Below, piece by piece: positions 8,966 to 16,217 of a DNA stretch of 42,124 nucleotides (its first letter is position 1; each line of letters opens with the position of its first letter). The stretch lies in assembly GCA_900539195.1 (NCBI GenBank), contig UQBC01000023.1, forward strand, positions 1-42,124, in the 5' to 3' direction. The stretch comes from an uncultured Oscillospiraceae bacterium (GTDB lineage Bacteria; Bacillota; Clostridia; Oscillospirales; Ruminococcaceae). A program made the translations under genes and the position numbers. Below the pieces are notes generated by a model. The model made no database searches. It was not told the origin of the DNA and was given only the letters and a program-made list of their open reading frames with translations.

Positions 8966-9011
8966 ATTAACGAAAGAAGATTTCTTTTACAAAACACGGA
9001 GGAGATTTCAA

Positions 9012-9245
9012 ATGGTATTTGATAAGGTAAAGAAGATAATCGTTGACCAGCTCGACGTTGAAGAAGACAAGGTTACAGAAGCAGCCAGCATCACAGATGA
9101 CCTCGGCGCTGATTCGCTTGACGTTGTTGACCTCGTTATGAGCTTTGAGGAAGAGTTCGACATCGAGATCCCCGATGATCAGGTTGAAAAAATCAAGACT
9201 GTCGGCGACATCGTTAAGTTCATCGAAGAAAAGGTTGAAGACTGA
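9012..9245 (+). CDS. acpP: Acyl carrier protein
   Basis: Carries growing acyl chains on 4'-phosphopantetheine. The 77-aa acidic protein has the attachment Ser35 in GADSLDVVD. The frame is open back to 8937, but that stretch is the promoter. ATG 9012 sits behind a strong GGAGGAG site (8998-9004) and gives the usual ACP length. It has its own promoter and terminator, so it can be expressed well above the fab enzymes, as expected for a very abundant protein. In many Firmicutes acpP lies inside the operon, after fabH. Confidence 0.96.
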   Translation: MVFDKVKKIIVDQLDVEEDKVTEAASITDDLGADSLDVVDLVMSFEEEFDIEIPDDQVEKIKTVGDIVKFIEEKVED

Positions 9246-9268
9246 TTTACATCTTGCTTTAGCACATC

Positions 9269-9310
9269 AGCCGTATTTGTTAAACGCAGATACGGCTTAT
9301 TTTTCTTTTT
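9269..9310 (+). terminator. Intrinsic terminator of acpP
   Basis: AGCCGTAT (9269-9276) pairs with ATACGGCT (9290-9297), followed by a T-rich run (TATTTTTCTTTTT). Confidence 0.85.
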
Positions 9311-9337
9311 ATCGTTGATTAAAAAGGGGGCTTTGCA

Positions 9338-9835
9338 GTGACATCTGTCTGCTTTACCGGACACCGTAGGATAGAATGTTCCGATATGTACGGACTCAAA
9401 ACGCTTCTCGACAGCACTATATGCGGACTTGTAAAACGCGGCGTAACCGACTTTTATTGCGGCGGTGCGCTCGGCTTTGACACAATGTGCGCACATATGG
9501 TACTGTATCTCAAAAAGCGCAAGGCACTCGATATAAAGCTTCATCTTGTGCTCCCTTGTTCCAACGAGGAGCAGACAAAGAACTGGAGCTATAACGATAA
9601 GCAGGAGTTCTATGCTATACTTATGGCGGCTGACGATATTGAGTATATCGGCTCTGAGTACACCAAAGAGTGTATGAAAAAGCGTAATGCGCAAATGGTG
9701 GAGCTTGCCGACTGCTGTGTATGCTATTATGATGACAGCATAGCAAGAAGCGGTACGGGTCAGACGGTAAGAATGGCAAACGCCAAAGGGATAGAGGTTA
9801 TAAATCTGTTCGATATGGCGTCGGAAAATATATAA
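9338..9835 (+). CDS. SLOG-superfamily (DUF1273/YpsA-like) protein
   Basis: 165 aa resembling the DUF1273 branch of the SLOG Rossmann-like nucleotide-binding family. It starts with SVCFTGHRRI, followed by FYCGGALGFDTMCA, HLVLPCSNEEQTKNW and a C-terminal SGTGQTVRMANAKGIEVINL. SLOG proteins are thought to bind nucleotide-derived ligands, but the role of this branch is unsettled and I infer no specific reaction. The start is GTG at 9338 behind AAGGGGG. It is single, flanked by terminators on both sides, and not obviously linked to lipid synthesis. Confidence 0.75.
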   Translation: MTSVCFTGHRRIECSDMYGLKTLLDSTICGLVKRGVTDFYCGGALGFDTMCAHMVLYLKKRKALDIKLHLVLPCSNEEQTKNWSYNDKQEFYAILMAADDIEYIGSEYTKECMKKRNAQMVELADCCVCYYDDSIARSGTGQTVRMANAKGIEVINLFDMASENI

Positions 9836-9855
9836 CAGTAATACAGAAACAATAT

Positions 9856-9887
9856 AAAAACCACTGCCTATGTACAGTGGTTTTTCT
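9856..9887. terminator. Bidirectional intrinsic terminator
   Basis: AAAAACCACTG (9856-9866) pairs with CAGTGGTTTTT (9875-9885). It ends the SLOG-gene transcript; the A-tract on the left lets it work from the other side too. Confidence 0.8.
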
Positions 9888-9896
9888 TATATGCAC

Positions 9897-10442
9897 AAAG
9901 GATACCGCAAACAGTTTTGCTTGCAGTATCCTCTTATTATATCTGAATACGCAGTAACGAATTGCCACCGCCGATAACGGAGGTTAATCAAATCACCAAC
10001 CATCAGAACGGCGAGTTTGAGGCGGCTCACAGCCGCCGCCCGCCGGTAACGTAACCTCCGCAAATCACCAACCGTCAGAACGGCGAGTTTGAGGCGGCTC
10101 ACAGCCGCAAAAAAAGGATACCGCAAAACTTAACCGTTTGCAGTATCCTCTTATTATATCTGAATACGCAGTAACGAATTGCCACCGCCGATAACGGAGG
10201 TTAATCAAATCACCAACCGTCAGAACGGCAAATTTGAAGCGGCTCACAGCCGCAAAAAAGGATACCGCAAACCTCAACAGTTTGCAGTATCCTTTTAATT
10301 ATGCCTGAATATAAAACAACGTCAATAGGGTGCGCTGTAAGCGCCCGCCGGTAACGTAAGTTATGCATATCACTAACAATCAGAACGGCGAGTTTGAGGC
10401 GGCTCACAGCCGCACGGCGAATTGTCAGCGGCGACCCGCCGC
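9897..10442. repeat. Array of hairpin-plus-tail repeat units
   Basis: Three units, each opening with the hairpin GGATACCGCAAAC / GTTTGCAGTATCC (9900-9931, 10116-10148, 10260-10292). Each continues into a tail with CACCGCCG..AACGG, CAGAACGGCGAGTTTG and a closing 15-nt hairpin GCGGCT-CAC-AGCCGC. Unit 1 holds an internal duplication of the tail. The third opening hairpin is followed on the - strand by an oligo-T run and is a plausible terminator for GNAT and tyrS. It fills the 537-base gap between the SLOG gene and the GNAT stop and runs into the GNAT coding sequence. Confidence 0.75.
10252..10292 (-). terminator. Probable terminator downstream of the GNAT gene
   Basis: Read on the - strand, GGATACTGCAAAC pairs with GTTTGCGGTATCC (one mismatch), followed by CTTTTTT. 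It is the third copy of the array hairpin and the only one with a good T-run in this direction. Confidence 0.6.
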
Positions 10443-10903
10443 TCCATCTGGGTTTCACGGACGAACATTCCCATCTTTTCATAAAAATGACGTGCGCTGT
10501 CGTTACCCTCCCAGACGTTCAGAGTAACTGTGTAACAACCTGTCTGCTTTGCAAAATCCATTACATAGTCAAAAAGCGTAGTTCCTATATGCCGACCTCT
10601 TGCGTTGCTGTCAACACATAAGTCATCTATATACAGCGTTTTAATATCTGTCATATTTGTTGCAAAAGCAGGCTCTTTGAGTATACAGAACGCATATCCC
10701 TGCACCGTGTCGCAGTCGTCTACAGCCACAAATACAGGTGTCTTTTCATCAGCAAATATATCCGACAGCTGATTTTCCGTGTACTTTGTCGTACCGTGTA
10801 TAAATAAGTCGGGTCTTAAATCGGCGTGAAGCTCCAGTACCTGAGCGAGCAGCTCCGTAACACGCTTAATATCCTTGTCCTGCGCTCTTCTTACTCTTAT
10901 CAT
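10373..10903 (-). CDS. GNAT-family N-acetyltransferase with repeat-encoded C-terminus
   Basis: 176 aa with a GNAT fold: N-terminal IRVRRAQDKDIKRV, acetyl-CoA loop around DSNARGRHIGTTL (98-110) and the C-terminal ARHFYEKMGM (137-146). These enzymes move an acetyl group to an amine; the substrate cannot be read here. The last roughly 22 residues, from Glu154 on, are encoded by the neighbouring repeat family and have an odd Cys/Arg/Pro-rich composition. Codon 154 is GAG at the place where the pyk copy of the repeat has TAG, so loss of an original stop is a fair inference. It ends the tyrS transcript and lies 1 nt after the tyrS stop. Confidence 0.85.
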   Translation of the reverse strand: MIRVRRAQDKDIKRVTELLAQVLELHADLRPDLFIHGTTKYTENQLSDIFADEKTPVFVAVDDCDTVQGYAFCILKEPAFATNMTDIKTLYIDDLCVDSNARGRHIGTTLFDYVMDFAKQTGCYTVTLNVWEGNDSARHFYEKMGMFVRETQMERRVAADNSPCGCEPPQTRRSDC

Positions 10904-10904
10904 C

Positions 10905-12119
10905 TTATGCCTTTACTATCTTGCAGTAGCTCTTTTTACCCTTCTTGATTACGGCAAATTCGCCTATCTCTATCATAGCCGCAGGGTCGGTCACCTTTTC
11001 ATCGTTTACGCTGATACCGCCGCCTGTTACGTTTGTTCTTGCCTCTCTCTTTGACGGGCAGAGCTTTGATGCAACAAGAGCGTCAAGAATACCGATCTTA
11101 CCGTCGTTTACAAGCTCGGCAGGCATAACCGCAGTAGGCATATCGCCGCTGACACCCTTACCGCCGAACAGCTCCTTTGCGGCGGCTAAAGCCTTTTCAG
11201 CCTCTTCCTCTCCGTGTACAAGCTTAGTAAGCTCGTAAGCGAGTATTTCCTTAGCCTTGTTGAGCTGTGCGCCCTCCCAGCTTTCCATCTCTCTTATCTG
11301 TTCAAGCGGCAGGAATGTAAGCATCTTTATGCACTTCATAACATCTGCGTCAGCAACGTTTCTCCAGTACTGGAAGAATTCAAACGGGCTTGTCTTTTCA
11401 GGGTCGAGCCATACAGCACCCTTTTCGGTCTTGCCCATCTTCTTGCCCTCTGAATTTAAGAGCAGGGTAATGGTCATTGCGTGTGCGTCCTTGCCGAGCT
11501 TCTTTCTGATAAGCTCCGTACCGCCGAGCATATTGCTCCACTGGTCGTCACCGCCGAACTGCATATTACAGCCGTAATCCTTGTACAGCTTGTAGAAGTC
11601 GTAGCTCTGCATTATCATATAGTTGAATTCGAGGAACGAAAGACCTCTTTCCATTCTCTGCTTGTAGCACTCAGCGCTCAGCATCTTGTTTACCGAGAAG
11701 CAAGCGCCCACCTCACGCAGTACGTCTACATAGTTAAGACTCAGCAGCCAGTCCGCATTATTTACAAGCAGTGCCTTGCCGTCCGAGAAATCTATAAAAC
11801 GGCTCATCTGCTTTTTGAAGCAGGCAATATTATGCTCAATATCTTCCTTTGTGAGCATCTTTCTCATATCCGTCTTGCCGGAGGGGTCGCCTATCATACC
11901 CGTACCGCCGCCGAGAAGCGCAATAGGCTTGTTGCCAGCCATCTGCAGACGCTTCATAAGGCACAGTGCCATAAAGTGACCAACGTGCAGAGAATCGGCT
12001 GTCGGATCAAAGCCTATGTAGAATGTAGCCTTGCCCTCATTTATCATCTTGCTTATCTCTTCCTCATTTGTAACCTGAGCGATAAGCCCTCTTTCAATAA
12101 GTTCTTCGTAAAGTGTCAT
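10905..12119 (-). CDS. tyrS: Tyrosyl-tRNA synthetase
   Basis: Charges tRNA-Tyr with tyrosine. The 404-aa class I synthetase has HVGH (45-48), the tyrosine pocket around FNYMIMQSYDF, QFGGDDQW (187-194), the KMGKT loop (227-231) in place of KMSKS, and a C-terminal S4-like RNA-binding domain. The GGAAG site precedes the ATG. I see no T-box in the 344-base upstream gap, unlike many Firmicute tyrS genes. The next gene upstream on the same strand is a DAHP synthase that does carry a T-box. Confidence 0.95.
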   Translation of the reverse strand: MTLYEELIERGLIAQVTNEEEISKMINEGKATFYIGFDPTADSLHVGHFMALCLMKRLQMAGNKPIALLGGGTGMIGDPSGKTDMRKMLTKEDIEHNIACFKKQMSRFIDFSDGKALLVNNADWLLSLNYVDVLREVGACFSVNKMLSAECYKQRMERGLSFLEFNYMIMQSYDFYKLYKDYGCNMQFGGDDQWSNMLGGTELIRKKLGKDAHAMTITLLLNSEGKKMGKTEKGAVWLDPEKTSPFEFFQYWRNVADADVMKCIKMLTFLPLEQIREMESWEGAQLNKAKEILAYELTKLVHGEEEAEKALAAAKELFGGKGVSGDMPTAVMPAELVNDGKIGILDALVASKLCPSKREARTNVTGGGISVNDEKVTDPAAMIEIGEFAVIKKGKKSYCKIVKA

Positions 12120-12239
12120 TTTCTTCTTCCTTTCGGTTTATTTTATTATTTTCAAGACAAACGTCTGTGTTTCCGTTTGCAATATCATGCTGTCATCTGA
12201 TAGGAGCATTGTTTACCCATTTGCACTAATTCTCGGCTT

Positions 12240-12328
12240 ATGAACGCTCTGTTTGTTTTGCGTCCTGCAAAACTCTGGGCGTTCAATATCGGGCATCCTT
12301 GCCCGTCCCTTGCCAAAGGTGAGCTAAA
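12240..12328. repeat. Inverted repeat and dispersed CCTTGCCAAAGGTGAGCT element
   Basis: TGAACGC and GCGTTCA form an outer stem (12240-12284) around GTTTTGC / GCAAAAC. It is followed by CCCTTGCCAAAGGTGAGCT (12307-12325), which recurs at 19356-19374 and 19810-19827. Non-coding; the short open frame across it is not credible. Confidence 0.5.
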
Positions 12329-12389
12329 TGTGATAGTTCTTCGCTCGAATTTTCAACAAACCTCAAATCAATCACGCACTATCATCAAA

Positions 12390-12463
12390 CCCCGACCGTT
12401 CCGCTATCCTGCGAAAATCCGTAACGTTATTAAAGGTCGGAATTTGCTGCGCCCCACGGGCGC
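12390..12463 (+). repeat. Stop-proximal structured repeat at the end of the DAHP synthase gene
   Basis: Read from the gene (on -), TAA is followed at once by GCGCCC-GTG-GGGCGC, then AAATTCCGACC and, 40 bases on, CGCAGGATAGCGGAACGGTCGGGG-like sequence (12390-12413). CCGACC can pair with GGTCGG. The copy after pyk has the same layout with CCGCC and GGCGG, a compensatory change. Confidence 0.7.
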
Positions 12464-13492
12464 TTAGAGTTGGTCGGCTAAGCTGTAGATGAGCTTTTCT
12501 GTCTTTTCCCAGCCAAGACACGGGTCGGTTATCGACTTGCCGTAAACCGCATCGTCTGTGCTCTGGCTTCCGTCCTCGATATAGCTTTCAATCATAAGTC
12601 CCTTTACAAAGCCCTCAAGATCCTTGCTGTGACGGCGGCTGTGCAGAATCTCGTTTGCTATTCTTACCTGCTCAAGATACTTCTTGCCGGAGTTTGAGTG
12701 ATTGGTGTCAACTATGACCGCCTGGTTAAGAAGCTCCTGCTTGCAGTAAAGCTCATAGAGCAGTGACAGATCCTCATAGTGATAATTCGGTATGGTTTCA
12801 CCGTGCTTGTTTACAGCACCTCTCAGTATAGCGTGAGCAAGCGGATTTCCGCTTGTGTGCGTTTCCCAGCCTCTGTATATGAAAGTATGGCTTGCCTGCG
12901 CCGCACGGATAGAATTGAGCATTACCGACATAGTTCCGCTTGTGGGATTCTTCATTCCTACAGGAATATCAAGTCCGCTTGCGGTAAGCCTGTGCTGCTG
13001 ATCCTCTACAGAACGTGCACCGACCGCAACATAAGACAGCAGATCGGACAGATAGCGGTCATTTTCAGGGTACAGCATTTCGTCAGCACAGGTAAAGCCC
13101 GTCTGCTCTATGGCGTGCAGATGAAGCTGTCTTACCTTGATAAGTCCCTCGAGCATATCCTCATGCTTTGTGGGGTCGGGCTGATGTATCATACCCTTAT
13201 ATCCTTCTCCTGTGGTACGGGGCTTGTTCGTGTAAATTCTCGGTATAATCAGTATCTTATCCTTTACCTGCTCCTGAACGGGTACAAGCCTTGAAATATA
13301 ATCAATGACCGGCTCTTCCTTGTCGGCGGAGCAAGGTCCTATTATCAGCAGAAACTTATTGCTCTTTCCCGTGAATACATCGGCTATTTCCTTATCCCTC
13401 TGCGCCTTTATTTCCTTTACCTTTTCGCTTGCAGGATACTTTTTCTTGATCTCCTCAGGATCGGGCAGACGTACCAGTAGATCCATGCTCAT
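12464..13492 (-). CDS. 3-deoxy-7-phosphoheptulonate (DAHP) synthase, AroFGH type
   Basis: Joins phosphoenolpyruvate and erythrose 4-phosphate, the entry step of aromatic amino acid synthesis. The 342 aa match the class I-alpha (AroF/AroG/AroH) family: GPCSAD with the metal-ligand Cys54, PRIYTNKPRTTGEGYKG, PVGMKNPTSGT and VDTNHSNSGKK. The first ATG (13490-13492) is chosen because GGAGGTC lies 8 nt upstream. The gene stands alone behind a T-box leader with a probable Tyr specifier, so expression should rise when charged tRNA-Tyr falls. Which aromatic amino acid inhibits the enzyme cannot be read from the sequence. Confidence 0.93.
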   Translation of the reverse strand: MSMDLLVRLPDPEEIKKKYPASEKVKEIKAQRDKEIADVFTGKSNKFLLIIGPCSADKEEPVIDYISRLVPVQEQVKDKILIIPRIYTNKPRTTGEGYKGMIHQPDPTKHEDMLEGLIKVRQLHLHAIEQTGFTCADEMLYPENDRYLSDLLSYVAVGARSVEDQQHRLTASGLDIPVGMKNPTSGTMSVMLNSIRAAQASHTFIYRGWETHTSGNPLAHAILRGAVNKHGETIPNYHYEDLSLLYELYCKQELLNQAVIVDTNHSNSGKKYLEQVRIANEILHSRRHSKDLEGFVKGLMIESYIEDGSQSTDDAVYGKSITDPCLGWEKTEKLIYSLADQL

Positions 13493-13544
13493 TGTCTTTC
13501 GACCTCCAAAAAATAAATTTTGGTCTTAATCTTATGGGTGGAAA

Positions 13545-13787
13545 ATAAAAAAGCCCTCCGTGCAAAAATGCACAGAGGGCGAATTATCGCGGTACCACCT
13601 CAGTTTATCCGTGCGTTTAGACCATTTCACACGAACCTCAAAAGCTATAACGTAGCTACCGTTCCCGAAGGACAGCTCAGGGGTGTATCTTCACATTAAA
13701 ACGTCTGCCGTTTCACACCGACCAACGACTCTCTGAAAGCACGTTTCACGCTACTTTTTCCCTTCAAAGCCTTTAATATATCGCTTT
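13545..13787 (-). promoter_or_regulatory. T-box riboswitch leader of the DAHP synthase gene
   Basis: On the - strand the leader shows the stem I AGAGAG motif, an apical GGTGTGAA, a candidate specifier UAC (GTA at 13685-13687 on +) in AGATACACCCCTGAG, then the T-box sequence AACTGAGGTGGTACCGCG (13588-13605 on +). The terminator stem GCCCTCCGTGCA / TGCACAGAGGGC (13553-13580) ends in an oligo-T run. UAC points to tyrosine, but the specifier call depends on my hand alignment. Confidence 0.92.
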
Positions 13788-13793
13788 AAACCG

Positions 13794-13822
13794 ATTGTAG
13801 CATATCCTTGTTGTTTTGTCAA
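13794..13822 (-). promoter_or_regulatory. Sigma-A promoter of the T-box transcript
   Basis: On the - strand: TTGACA (13817-13822), 17-nt spacer, TATA-type box TACAAT (13794-13799). Start expected near 13787. Confidence 0.85.
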
Positions 13823-13858
13823 GAGAAAATTTCGTTTTAATTTTTTGCTTATAATCCC

Positions 13859-14086
13859 TTACGCAACCTTTGAGTAATCAATAATCGAAATTTCCTGCAT
13901 CATCTTTCTACAATGTTCTATGATTTCTTCAATCTTTTTTACCACATCACCTGTATAGGTCACTTCATTACACTGAGTACATTTATAACACGGAACATTT
14001 CTTATAATTATAAGGCAATTGCCTAAATCGGTAACACTGGTTGTAAAACCTTTTTCGGCTCTTGAGCCACAATTTGCACATAACAT
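13859..14086 (-). CDS. YgiT/MqsA-type zinc-finger protein, apparently orphan
   Basis: 75 aa with CANC near the N-terminus and CYKCTQC near residue 33-39, giving two CxxC pairs that should bind zinc. It ends in a helical tail rich in Glu and Lys. This matches the YgiT-type zinc-finger domain found at the N-terminus of MqsA-like antitoxins, but the DNA-binding helix-turn-helix domain is absent. Such small proteins often pair with a DUF4258 toxin. No candidate toxin lies on either side, so the function is open. An AGGAGGAAC site precedes the ATG, and its own promoter lies at 14154-14181. Confidence 0.75.
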   Translation of the reverse strand: MLCANCGSRAEKGFTTSVTDLGNCLIIIRNVPCYKCTQCNEVTYTGDVVKKIEEIIEHCRKMMQEISIIDYSKVA

Positions 14087-14153
14087 AATCAGTTCCTCCT
14101 TGTTTTAAAATCATCCTGCCAATGTTGCTCACCACATAGTAGACTGTATTTTT

Positions 14154-14181
14154 ATTATACACCTATCTGTGAAAAATTCAA
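14154..14181 (-). promoter_or_regulatory. Probable promoter of the YgiT-like gene
   Basis: On the - strand: TTGAAT (14176-14181), 16-nt spacer, TATAAT (14154-14159). Confidence 0.6.
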
Positions 14182-14313
14182 GCAATCACAACCTGACACG
14201 CCCGATACGAATTTTTTACTTTTCTGCTTTGACAAAATGTAAACTGCAATCTTTTTTACTCGGTACTTTATAAAAACAGAAACTGTCTTACCAAACCCCG
14301 ATATTCATTCAAT

Positions 14314-14350
14314 ACAAAAAAACCGCCGTCCTCACCGACAGCGGTTTTTT
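14314..14350. terminator. Bidirectional terminator between the DUF4956 and YgiT-like genes
   Basis: AAAAAAACCGC and GCGGTTTTTT flank a loop containing GTC/GAC pairing. It would end the VTC-DUF4956 transcript read on -. Confidence 0.8.
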
Positions 14351-14380
14351 CATATAATAATGTTAAATACGCAATAGCCC

Positions 14381-14485
14381 ATTGCCACCGCCGGTAACGT
14401 AACCCTCTCCAATCGCCGACCGTCAGAACGGCGAATTGTCAGCGGCGACCCGCCGCACGGCGAATTTACCGTGGCTTTCAGCCAC
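14381..14485 (+). repeat. Stop-proximal structured repeat at the end of the DUF4956 gene
   Basis: Read on -, the gene's TAA is followed at once by GTGGCT-GAA-AGCCAC, then TAAATTCGCCGT, a second hairpin GCGGCG-GGT-CGCCGC, ACAATTCGCCGTTCTGACG and a distal ACGTTACCGGCGG. The second hairpin and its flank are nearly identical to the part that encodes the GNAT tail. Confidence 0.7.
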
Positions 14486-15193
14486 TTAATTCATGTATTC
14501 GCCGTTGTATTCGAGGAGCGTTACACTGTCAACACCGTCGATAGCCTTGAATCTTGAAAGCTGTGTTGTGTCATTATTTACAGTCTTTATCTCGATAGTC
14601 AGTTCAATGCGGTCGTTTATCTGCGTCTTGTTCTTCAGCTTGTACTTGAGCGTTCCGAGCAGTGCGTTGACATTGCTCTCAGCGTCCGTACCATAGCGTA
14701 CAACAAGAAGATAGCAACGGCGCTCCTTCTTAACCATAGTAAGAATTATGTACAGTGCCGCAACAAAAACAGTACCTATGATTGCAACAAAGTAAAGTCC
14801 TGCGCCTGCCGTGATACCTGCACCTACTCCCCAGAATAAGAAGCCCACATCGAGCGGATCCTTTATCGCCGAGCGGAATCGCACGATAGACAACGCACCT
14901 ACCATACCGAGCGACAGTACAAGGTTTGCACTGATAGTCATTATGATAAACGCCGTAACCACCGTGATGAGCAGTACAAGTATGTTAAAATTGTCGCTGT
15001 AGACAACCCCTCTGTAGAACATACGGTAAACAAGATAAATTATCGCTCCGCACAGTGTAGCCGTGAGCAATGCGAGCAGTATTCTCGGCAGTGATAAGCT
15101 CTCAAGCTGTGCCGTAATATCAAAGCTCTGTCCAATAAGGGATAATAAATCGTCCCCCGTGCTTTCCGCAAGTGCGGTCAGATGTTGTAACAT
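14486..15193 (-). CDS. DUF4956 family membrane protein
   Basis: 235 aa with about four hydrophobic segments (roughly 37-58, 69-92, 113-130, 132-152) and the family signature GMVGALSIVRFRSAIKDP between them. The C-terminal soluble domain of about 80 residues may bind a ligand. The family's molecular role is unknown. It is commonly found next to VTC-domain genes, as here: the VTC gene lies 37 nt upstream in the same operon. The GGAGGA site precedes the ATG. Confidence 0.85.
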   Translation of the reverse strand: MLQHLTALAESTGDDLLSLIGQSFDITAQLESLSLPRILLALLTATLCGAIIYLVYRMFYRGVVYSDNFNILVLLITVVTAFIIMTISANLVLSLGMVGALSIVRFRSAIKDPLDVGFLFWGVGAGITAGAGLYFVAIIGTVFVAALYIILTMVKKERRCYLLVVRYGTDAESNVNALLGTLKYKLKNKTQINDRIELTIEIKTVNNDTTQLSRFKAIDGVDSVTLLEYNGEYMN

Positions 15194-15230
15194 TTTTATT
15201 TTTCCTCCGATCAGATTTCCATGTTGCTGT

Positions 15231-15944
15231 TTATGTACGCATATTAAGGCTTGTCAGCTTATCATGGCATAGTAAAAATTTCGATACCGAATCCTGTCTT
15301 AACTTTACACCCGTAATCAGTTCTCCGAGATAAGACGGCAGATAGTCGTCATACTTTATCTCAATTACCGCCGTGAAATCTTCAACAGGCAGATATCTGA
15401 CGCTGTCCGACAGCATATCGTCCGAAAATGCCCCGACTTTGAATCCGCTGTCAATGGTAAATCGCACATTGCCCTCCGGATTTACAAACGCCTGCCTGTT
15501 ATAGTCCACTATAACCGACGGACGGAGCATAGCCAGCGAATTGCTGTAGGACGCGTCCTCAAGGATAGTCCCTTCATATTCGCCGCTCCATACAAAAGAA
15601 TAATCTCCCTTTAATATAGAGTGATACTGTCCGGGGTTTATCCATATCCCACGCTTTGACGTCATATCCCTGTCCTTGTACTTGCATTCAAAATGAAGCA
15701 GATCTTCCGACAGGTCATATGTCCTTATACGGTATTTCTTACGGGTATCCGCACCTATCAGCTTATCGTTATACGCCGAGCGGTATACATCATCAAGGTA
15801 TACGCTCGTTATACGATAACAGCCGTTTTCACCGTGCCTGTCGGGTGTCATGACAGCCGAAAAACGTTCTCTCAGTACCTCGCACTGCGCTACAGTAGCA
15901 GGAAACTTGTATTCATGCCGTAATGTACGTTCTCTGTATTTCAT
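15231..15944 (-). CDS. VTC-domain (polyphosphate polymerase-like) protein
   Basis: 237 aa matching the VTC domain, known in yeast as the tunnel-fold polyphosphate polymerase. Visible marks are RHEYKF at the start, YRITSVYLDD, KYRIRTY, FECKYKDRD and EIKYDDYLPSYL near the end, with alternating basic and acidic tunnel residues. The frame is open to 16088, but ATG 15944 sits behind GGGAGGG at proper spacing and the extra N-terminal part covers the promoter. Whether this bacterial protein makes polyphosphate is untested inference. Confidence 0.85.
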   Translation of the reverse strand: MKYRERTLRHEYKFPATVAQCEVLRERFSAVMTPDRHGENGCYRITSVYLDDVYRSAYNDKLIGADTRKKYRIRTYDLSEDLLHFECKYKDRDMTSKRGIWINPGQYHSILKGDYSFVWSGEYEGTILEDASYSNSLAMLRPSVIVDYNRQAFVNPEGNVRFTIDSGFKVGAFSDDMLSDSVRYLPVEDFTAVIEIKYDDYLPSYLGELITGVKLRQDSVSKFLLCHDKLTSLNMRT

Positions 15945-15996
15945 GCCGTCCCTCCCCGCATACAAAAAATCGTATAAAAGCAGTAAATGCAGTAAT

Positions 15997-16025
15997 AGTA
16001 TATCATATCCGACAGTAAATTTCAA
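15997..16025 (-). promoter_or_regulatory. Promoter of the VTC-DUF4956 operon
   Basis: On the - strand: TTGAAA (16020-16025), 17-nt spacer, TATACT (15997-16002). Confidence 0.7.
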
Positions 16026-16217
16026 CAGATTTTCTGCATATCCGTTCTTATTTTTTGTTGTAATTATCTGTAATGTAAAATCCGACACCCTTTCTATGCA
16101 AAAAGCGCTTTACCTGATGAAATGGTAATCCATACTTTTACTTTTTCATTTTTTCACCGCCTGTTTAAAATAGTTTTTCTTCTTATTAACACCCGTACAA
16201 GCTCATTTTAAGCGGAG

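Noticed and set aside
8937..9011. 25-codon N-terminal extension of the acyl carrier protein
   Set aside because: The stretch is the -35, spacer and -10 of the acpP promoter, and the ATG at 9012 has a strong ribosome binding site.
9897..10442. CRISPR array
   Set aside because: Units are long, unequal (about 145-217 bp) and diverged, with no regular spacers and no cas genes.
9887..10482. Overlapping - strand open frames in the repeat array with SRLKLAVL-type peptide repeats
   Set aside because: The peptide repetition simply translates the DNA repeats; no ribosome binding sites or conserved domain.
11481..12200. Long + strand open frame (239 codons) opposite tyrS
   Set aside because: It is the mirror of the well-supported tyrS frame, has no good ribosome binding site and gives a protein of odd composition.
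12120..12463. T-box leader for tyrS
   Set aside because: No GGTGGNACCGCG-type sequence or AGAGAG stem I motif is present on the - strand here.
12240..12467. 75-codon + strand frame downstream of tyrS leader
   Set aside because: Covers dispersed repeats and the stop-proximal element; no ribosome binding site.
14130..14142. 13-base match CACCACATAGTAG shared with 16264-16276
   Set aside because: A 13-mer match is expected by chance in 42 kb, and flanks do not match.
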